Shown piece after piece: positions 60,601-64,000 of a stretch of 64,000 nucleotides of DNA; position 1 is the first letter of the stretch, and each line of letters starts with the position of its first letter. Below the pieces are notes generated by a model. It searched no databases, was not told where the DNA came from, and was given only the letters and a program-made list of their open reading frames with translations. The stretch comes from Ligula intestinalis (Eukaryota > Platyhelminthes > Cestoda > Diphyllobothriidea > Diphyllobothriidae): positions 47,419,001 through 47,483,000 of the forward strand of contig JAYGXS010000004.1 of assembly GCA_036362985.1 (NCBI GenBank), read 5' to 3'. Both the position numbers and the translations under genes were made by a program.

Positions 60601-61857
60601 CACAATGTCCACCCGACGCGCCAGCTGACCAAGTCGAAAAACCTCTAAGGAGCGCAGATGATAGACAGACCGTTTAGTCGCCTCCGAGTAGGGCGGTCGC
60701 TCGAAGTGTCCCATCGAGTAGTCGTGTTGTTTGTAGATGCCTGAGAGACCAGCGATGCGTAAGCCGGCAAACTGAACAACTCCCGCATAGCCTGAAATAA
60801 AAGAGCACAGACGGGTTTGCGCGTCAGATTGGAATAAAACCAGTTTCATCTCTGTAGAAATAATTGCCAAAAAGCAGGAAATACCTCAAGAGTGTATTCG
60901 GTTAACTTACCCATGTACCAGATATTTGGGGCCACCCAACCACCATAGGGAAGCTCTTGGAGGTAGCCGGAAGCCTCATGATTGCCACCGACAAACACAG
61001 TCGGGATGGGAGCGGTCACTTCTTCAGAATAATACCTGAATATACGTAGGCATATGTAGTTGCGTTGGTTAAGCCAAAATTCGTGCGTGCCTACACGGCG
61101 CAAAGAAGCAAACGTTCAAAAGTGATGTCCGGCAGACAACATCTAAGATGCGGCTCATCTGGCCATCTATCGTAGTGAATAATGGTCGACAGCAACGGCA
61201 CACCGAAAGCAAAAGAAACTGCAAGTGTTTAAACCCTGTTGATCTATTAATTGGCTCGTCAAGTCAGCTAAGATGCTGTTCAGCATTAATGTCAGCCATC
61301 AGACAAGGTTACAGTTCAAATAGGTTTCTCAAGACAACCTTACTTCAGTGAAGCAGACTGCATTACGCATTAATTTCTTTGCAAACTGAACTTGTCAGAT
61401 TGCAACCAAATCCTGCGCAAAGGGGACTAGTATCTTTTACAGGTACAGTTCGCTAGGTTTTTCACCCAGAGGCAGGGTGTACGAAAACGCCAGTGTTGTG
61501 CTAGGTAACTTTGCATCATCTACTATCAGATATAAAGTAGTGAGATACCATTCAGTCCTTAGGACCATCCCTAGCAGAGAAGCTCAAGGCCAACTTTCAC
61601 AAATTTTGTCAGAGCTGGAACAAAGAACTCAATGTAGACACGGAAAAATTGACACACCTATAAAAGTCACCCATTCGGAAGTATTTTGGAGGTACACTCA
61701 TGGAATGTAGATCAGCTGGATTTCGGAGGGATTGGAAGTCGCCGCAGCAGAGTACCAATTCCGTCTCGGTCGACATCTCCCGATCCACCCTGGCAATGTC
61801 CTCGTATACCTTGTCTAGTTCGCCATGCAGACATCCGACAACACATACTCTTACCAT
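53574..61857 (-). CDS. DBR1: DBR1, RNA lariat debranching enzyme
   Basis: Five exons join in phase: 61658-61857, 60911-61035, 60400-60791, 54882-55198, 53574-54468; 642 residues against 544 in human. The enzyme hydrolyses the 2'-5' bond of excised intron lariats in the nucleus so that they can be degraded. All metallophosphoesterase ligands are visible: Cys9 and His11 in GCLHGELD, Asp40 in GDFQ, Asn85 and His86 in GNHE, His175 in LSHDWP, and His227/His229 in HLH. DBR1-specific blocks include [25 protein letters not shown] and [20 protein letters not shown]. The start at 61857 places VRVCVVGC at residue 2, as in the family; an upstream in-frame ATG at 61905 is less likely. The long acidic C-terminus (poly-Ala, poly-Glu) accounts for the extra length. 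Intron 3 is 5.2 kb and filled with mobile elements; introns 1, 2 and 4 are 622, 119 and 413 bases. Confidence 0.97.
54036..54061 (-). repeat. GCT/GCA repeat encoding poly-Ala in DBR1
   Basis: About eight CAG-type triplets on the plus strand read as a run of eight alanines in the DBR1 C-terminal tail. The run lies in the disordered acidic region, away from the catalytic domain. Confidence 0.85.
56340..56455 (+). mobile_element. Penelope-like C-terminal remnant
   Basis: The plus frame reads [11 protein letters not shown], then [13 protein letters not shown]. It matches the spacing of the tail at 51630-51720 (GRPDGRAIIT...SASQSPHAGQQAI). It sits just before the foldback element in DBR1 intron 3. 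Confidence 0.5.
57016..57100 (+). repeat. Inverted SINE head segment
   Basis: About 83 bases (from ATGAATGCAGGTGTTTCACC to CGCAACGCAAACCCTC) are a near-perfect inverted copy of 57216-57297, the region upstream of the copy B ribozyme. The two can form a long hairpin with a stem of about 83 bp and a loop of about 115 bases. Confidence 0.8.
57148..57297 (-). repeat. Hammerhead SINE, copy B
   Basis: Minus strand. The head region from 57297 is followed by CTCGAGATTGGGTAT and the ribozyme-like tail. The core CTGATGA is at 57188-57194. Stem II is TGGCT/AGCCA with a CATA loop (the best stem II of the family), then GAAA, a self-complementary ATGGCCAT and the CCGGTC strand at 57156-57161. Helix I is weakened (AACTGA opposite CCGGTC). 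Confidence 0.8.
57317..57480 (+). repeat. Hammerhead SINE, copy A (tRNA head plus ribozyme)
   Basis: The tRNA-derived head has A box TGGCCTAGAGG and B box GGTTCAAATCT. Its T arm folds well (CCGGG, loop TTCAAAT, CTCGG), but its acceptor stem is broken. The ribozyme fold at 57410-57464 follows directly, and then the tail CTTTGCTTTGTC. It has no coding capacity; spread by LINE enzymes is inferred. It sits inside the DBR1 intron 3 foldback element. Confidence 0.8.
57410..57464 (+). ncRNA. Hammerhead ribozyme motif, type I (copy A)
   Basis: Helix I pairs GACTGG (57416-57421) with CCGGTC (57455-57460) over six pairs, one of them G-U. A further GGG/CCC (57410-57412, 57462-57464) lies across an internal loop. 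The core is CTGATGA (57422-57428). Stem II GG...CC has two mismatches in this copy. GAAA is at 57443-57446. Helix III is the palindrome ATGGCCAT (57446-57453) without a loop, and the cleavage-site base would be T57454. A loopless helix III is known from hammerheads thought to act as dimers. Activity is not established. Confidence 0.7.
58090..58175 (-). repeat. Hammerhead SINE, copy D
   Basis: The minus strand has a head remnant with TTCGAACTGCAAACC, then GGGTTAT, helix I strand GGCTGA, an intact CTGATGA core (58128-58134), a decayed stem II, AAAA for GAAA, and the helix I partner TCTAGCC (58095-58101). Helix I differs from copy A but still pairs. It ends a few bases before the TA-flanked element copy 2. 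Confidence 0.7.
58180..59891. mobile_element. TA-flanked CAGTAGA DNA element, copy 2 (1.71 kb)
   Basis: It starts CAGTAGACTACATATCTG after TA (58178-58179) and ends GTGCATCTACTG before TA (59892-59893). The ends form imperfect inverted repeats of about 28 bases (CAGTAGA...TATCTnATGAAAT). It is related along most of its length to copy 1 in CTR9 intron 5, in the same orientation relative to the window. It is AT-rich with no transposase frame. It occupies a third of DBR1 intron 3. Confidence 0.78.
59919..60003 (+). repeat. Hammerhead-family SINE head, copy G (truncated)
   Basis: It has AACCCGCGGCATTGAAC, the B box GTGGGTTCGAGCC and the linker GGGCTGCAAACCTGGGG before TTGGGTAAG. This matches the head and linker of the other copies. 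The ribozyme tail is replaced by AAATAAAGAAAG-like sequence. Confidence 0.6.
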
Positions 61858-62767
61858 GTGTAGAAAGGTTCCACGAGTGAGTGTAGCTGCGACTGCTACA
61901 ATCACAAGTTACAAGGGGGTTTGCATGCATTTGGAGGTGATGATCATGTGCAGTTAGGAACAGTGATATTGTAACAAATTAAAAACTTAATAAGGCAGCA
62001 AAGTAGAGGTTATCAGACCCGGAAAGTGTCTGCGCCTGATTCATTGACAGACCTCATCACTGGCACTCAAGACCTAGAACAAACTACTGGTGTGTTGTGC
62101 AAGGTCAATCTTACATTTTTGAAGAGCACCTTTGCCAAACTAAGTAGGCAGCATAGGTTCAAAAAAAACAACGTACATGGTACAGATAAAATAATTTGCT
62201 ATGTTGCTGAATACTGCTGACAAATACGGATCTACAACATGCATTCTAGAGAAAGCTGTCAGATGGAGGATAATATTTAAGCACGAGAACCAGTCTCGAT
62301 TGAGATGTGTTAACGAAAACATTAGTAAAGGGAAAACATTTTAAAATGAGCCGCTCTTAAGGCACCATATTGTCCTAGGACAAAATCTTTGGGATGTATC
62401 TTATGAGTAGAAAGTAGTCCATAAGATGGGGGTAACTAGAGGATATGAAGTGCAAACATTGCAAACATACACAAATGCATTAAGTGTAAAAATAACCGGT
62501 AGAGATTGAAAGCACAATTTGCATTTTTCTCATATGATTACAGACGAAAAATGCATTGCCGCTTTGCTACATCTAGCGCCCTATGCAAAATAACTGGATG
62601 ACCCCGAAAGTGAAGGGAGTATCAAAAAGTAGATAAACCGTGCAACAGTGATTTGAGAAAGAAGTAGATGACTGGTAGCCGTCAAAAGACGTATTGCAAC
62701 TCTGCTATTTAATATGCCCATATAAACTAGGGTCGCAACCCTAAATACACAGGTTAACGTTACTAAC

Positions 62768-62830
62768 ATATACAAGAGAGATTGAAATAACAATTTCTGG
62801 CTTATTGGCAGCCGGGTTAGTAAACCCTGA
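62768..62830 (-). repeat. Hammerhead SINE, copy E (badly decayed)
   Basis: The minus strand keeps CAATAAGCCAGAAATTG, the stem II/GAAA part, but has lost the CTGATGA core. It faces copy F head to head. Confidence 0.5.
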
Positions 62831-62849
62831 GACTGGAGTGCCCGTTTTG

Positions 62850-63015
62850 CTGGTCAGACGTCTCACGCTCAAGCATGAAGCCAGGGGTACGCTGTCTCAT
62901 CAACAGCAATCGGGTAAGTAAATGGTAGGGGCTTGCAAACCTGCAGAGAGAAATGGCTGGCTTAATACGCTTAATAGGCCAGCAATTACAATTCCAGCCT
63001 CCCGTGCCTTTGTTA
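62850..63015 (+). repeat. Hammerhead SINE, copy F
   Basis: The head and linker contain GGGGCTTGCAAACCTG. Helix I strand GGCTGG (62955-62960) and its perfect partner CCAGCC (62994-62999) follow. The core is damaged (CTTAATA for CTGATGA, GCAA for GAAA). The tail TCCCGTGCCTTTGTT matches the family end. Confidence 0.65.
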
Positions 63016-63767
63016 TTTGCCCATATTACTAGATGCTGCATGGTTCTAAGGCAAAAAGGAAGGAGTACGTCCTTTAACGAGATCAGCACAGCATCTTCTA
63101 CTAATTGTGGCCTCAGTCATCGCAAATGGTTTGCACGCGGCGCTAACATCAGTGGACTTGGCATGCGTGATCAGTGAGGTACAAGGCACCTTCAAAAAAG
63201 GAACAGTGATCCCCAGGTCGAGCCCTTTTACGCGCTCCACCTCAGTGAGAGGCAGAAAAGAGAGTGCTAGCACAAGAAGGTTGTCACGGCGTGTTGTACC
63301 CACCATCTATGGCATTATATATTTCCTTAGAATTATGGACTCTGCGAGTGTAAAAGATAATTTTGACGCTTGGAGGGGGGTCCAATGACACACGTGGAAA
63401 GAGGGGTAATAACTCAATGGAATACGAACAGAGAATCAGAGAACAGTGGCCCAAGTCTCTACACAATGATGGTGTAAAGTACTGGGCGACAGCACTGCTT
63501 AGTACACCAAAGCACTCCTGCAAACAGACGTTTTCAAACACACGCACTGCCACAAAGGCCTTTGAAGAAAATGAAAAGACAACTTCAGTACTATAAAAAC
63601 GTGTATATCATTAGGGTCTGCATTGTTACTAACAGACGGACGCCAGGATGGCGAGGGAGGGAGCATAAGGAACATAGCATAAACAAATGCGTGAATGACA
63701 GGCAAAGACGGTCGTAACAAAAGGAAATCTGTCCGATTCAAATGGTTGTAAAACTCCAGCCGCGATG

Positions 63768-63977
63768 TCAGCGGCCGCCGCCGCCGCCGTATCCACCACC
63801 AGGTCTACGGCCTGCGCCCGGAGGACCACCTCCGTAGCCGTAGCCGCCACAGCCATACGGTCCCATCATTCGGCCACCCATGCCGCCATCGCGGGGTCCT
63901 CCCATAGGGGGTGGGGGCCCGTTGCCGTAGCCACCACCTCGGTAGCCACCTGCTCCACCACCGCCTGGTCCATAGGG
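63768..63977 (-). CDS. Terminal exon of a glycine-rich protein, probably RNA-binding
   Basis: A strong acceptor (pyrimidine run then GTAG) at 63978 opens a 210-base frame ending in TGA at 63768. The 69 residues are almost entirely Gly, Tyr, Pro, Arg and Met (PYGPGGGGAGGYRGGGYGNG to GGGYGGGGGR). Such tails occur in hnRNP, FUS/TAF15-like and other RRM proteins, where they drive RNA binding and condensate formation. The RRM or other defining domain would lie past the right edge, so the family is not settled. The gene runs in the same direction as DBR1 and ends 1.9 kb upstream of it. The exon could begin with a codon split across the previous intron. Confidence 0.65.
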   Translation of the reverse strand, partial: PYGPGGGGAGGYRGGGYGNGPPPPMGGPRDGGMGGRMMGPYGCGGYGYGGGPPGAGRRPGGGYGGGGGR

Positions 63978-64000
63978 CTACAGAAGAAGCAGGAGAAAGT

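Larger units (their letters stand above)
61900..63767. other. Intergenic, DBR1 upstream and glycine-rich gene 3' flank
   Basis: It lies between the DBR1 start and the stop of the next minus-strand gene. It should contain the DBR1 promoter and the neighbour's 3' untranslated region. SINE copies E and F lie at 62768-63015; otherwise nothing is recognised. Confidence 0.4.

Noticed and set aside
63629..63856. 75-residue Ala/Val-rich minus-strand frame at the right edge
   Set aside because: It is the shifted frame of the glycine-rich exon. The Gly/Tyr frame fits a strong acceptor and a natural stop.
1..64000. CRISPR arrays, bacterial operons or prophage
   Set aside because: No spaced direct repeats or prokaryotic gene layout. 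Introns and retroelements show a eukaryotic genome.

Overview
This window is eukaryotic, intron-rich and repeat-rich DNA. My best placement is a flatworm, probably a tapeworm. The reasons are: conserved eukaryotic genes split by phase-consistent GT-AG introns; a kinesin 5' end with introns of only 32-38 bases, a size typical of the 5' ends of flatworm genes; and a mobile-element set (Penelope-like elements, CR1/RTE/Jockey-like LINEs, a Ty3/gypsy LTR element, tRNA-derived SINEs carrying hammerhead-ribozyme folds) like that of platyhelminths. The organism call is inference; the gene calls come from motifs read in the sequence.

Layout. 1-8.6 kb holds no host gene, only tRNA-derived SINE heads (3.6-4.7 kb) and a decayed Penelope-like element with reverse transcriptase and GIY-YIG parts (6.1-8.2 kb, minus). 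At 11.7-12.35 kb (minus) are five small exons encoding the start of a kinesin motor domain; the rest of the motor was not found. 14.2-15.6 kb holds two abutting CR1-like LINE fragments. 17.8-22.75 kb is a full-length but broken Ty3/gypsy element whose two 348-bp LTRs are about 97% identical. 22.8-29 kb is mostly empty, with LINE scraps and one hammerhead-like motif.

The right half holds two complete conserved genes in convergent orientation. CTR9, the TPR scaffold of the Paf1 transcription-elongation complex, runs 29.1-47.95 kb on the plus strand in 14 exons. DBR1, the lariat-debranching enzyme, runs 61.86-53.57 kb on the minus strand in 5 exons. I could join every exon in phase. Between their 3' ends lies a decayed tandem duplicate of the DBR1 terminal exon and its flank. 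At the right edge is the last coding exon of a glycine-rich, probably RNA-binding, protein (minus).

The introns of CTR9 and DBR1 are loaded with mobile elements. The most notable are (i) a SINE family with an RNA polymerase III-type tRNA head followed by a hammerhead-ribozyme fold with a self-complementary helix III, seen in at least five copies with covariation in helix I; and (ii) a group of DNA elements flanked by TA and ending in CAGTAGA/TCTACTG. That group includes two related 1.7-1.9 kb copies, one in each gene, and a 1.47 kb foldback element in DBR1 intron 3 with arms of about 380 bp and ribozyme SINEs nested inside. CTR9 (co-transcriptional elongation) and DBR1 (intron-lariat turnover) both belong to nuclear RNA metabolism, but nothing here shows that they are co-regulated.
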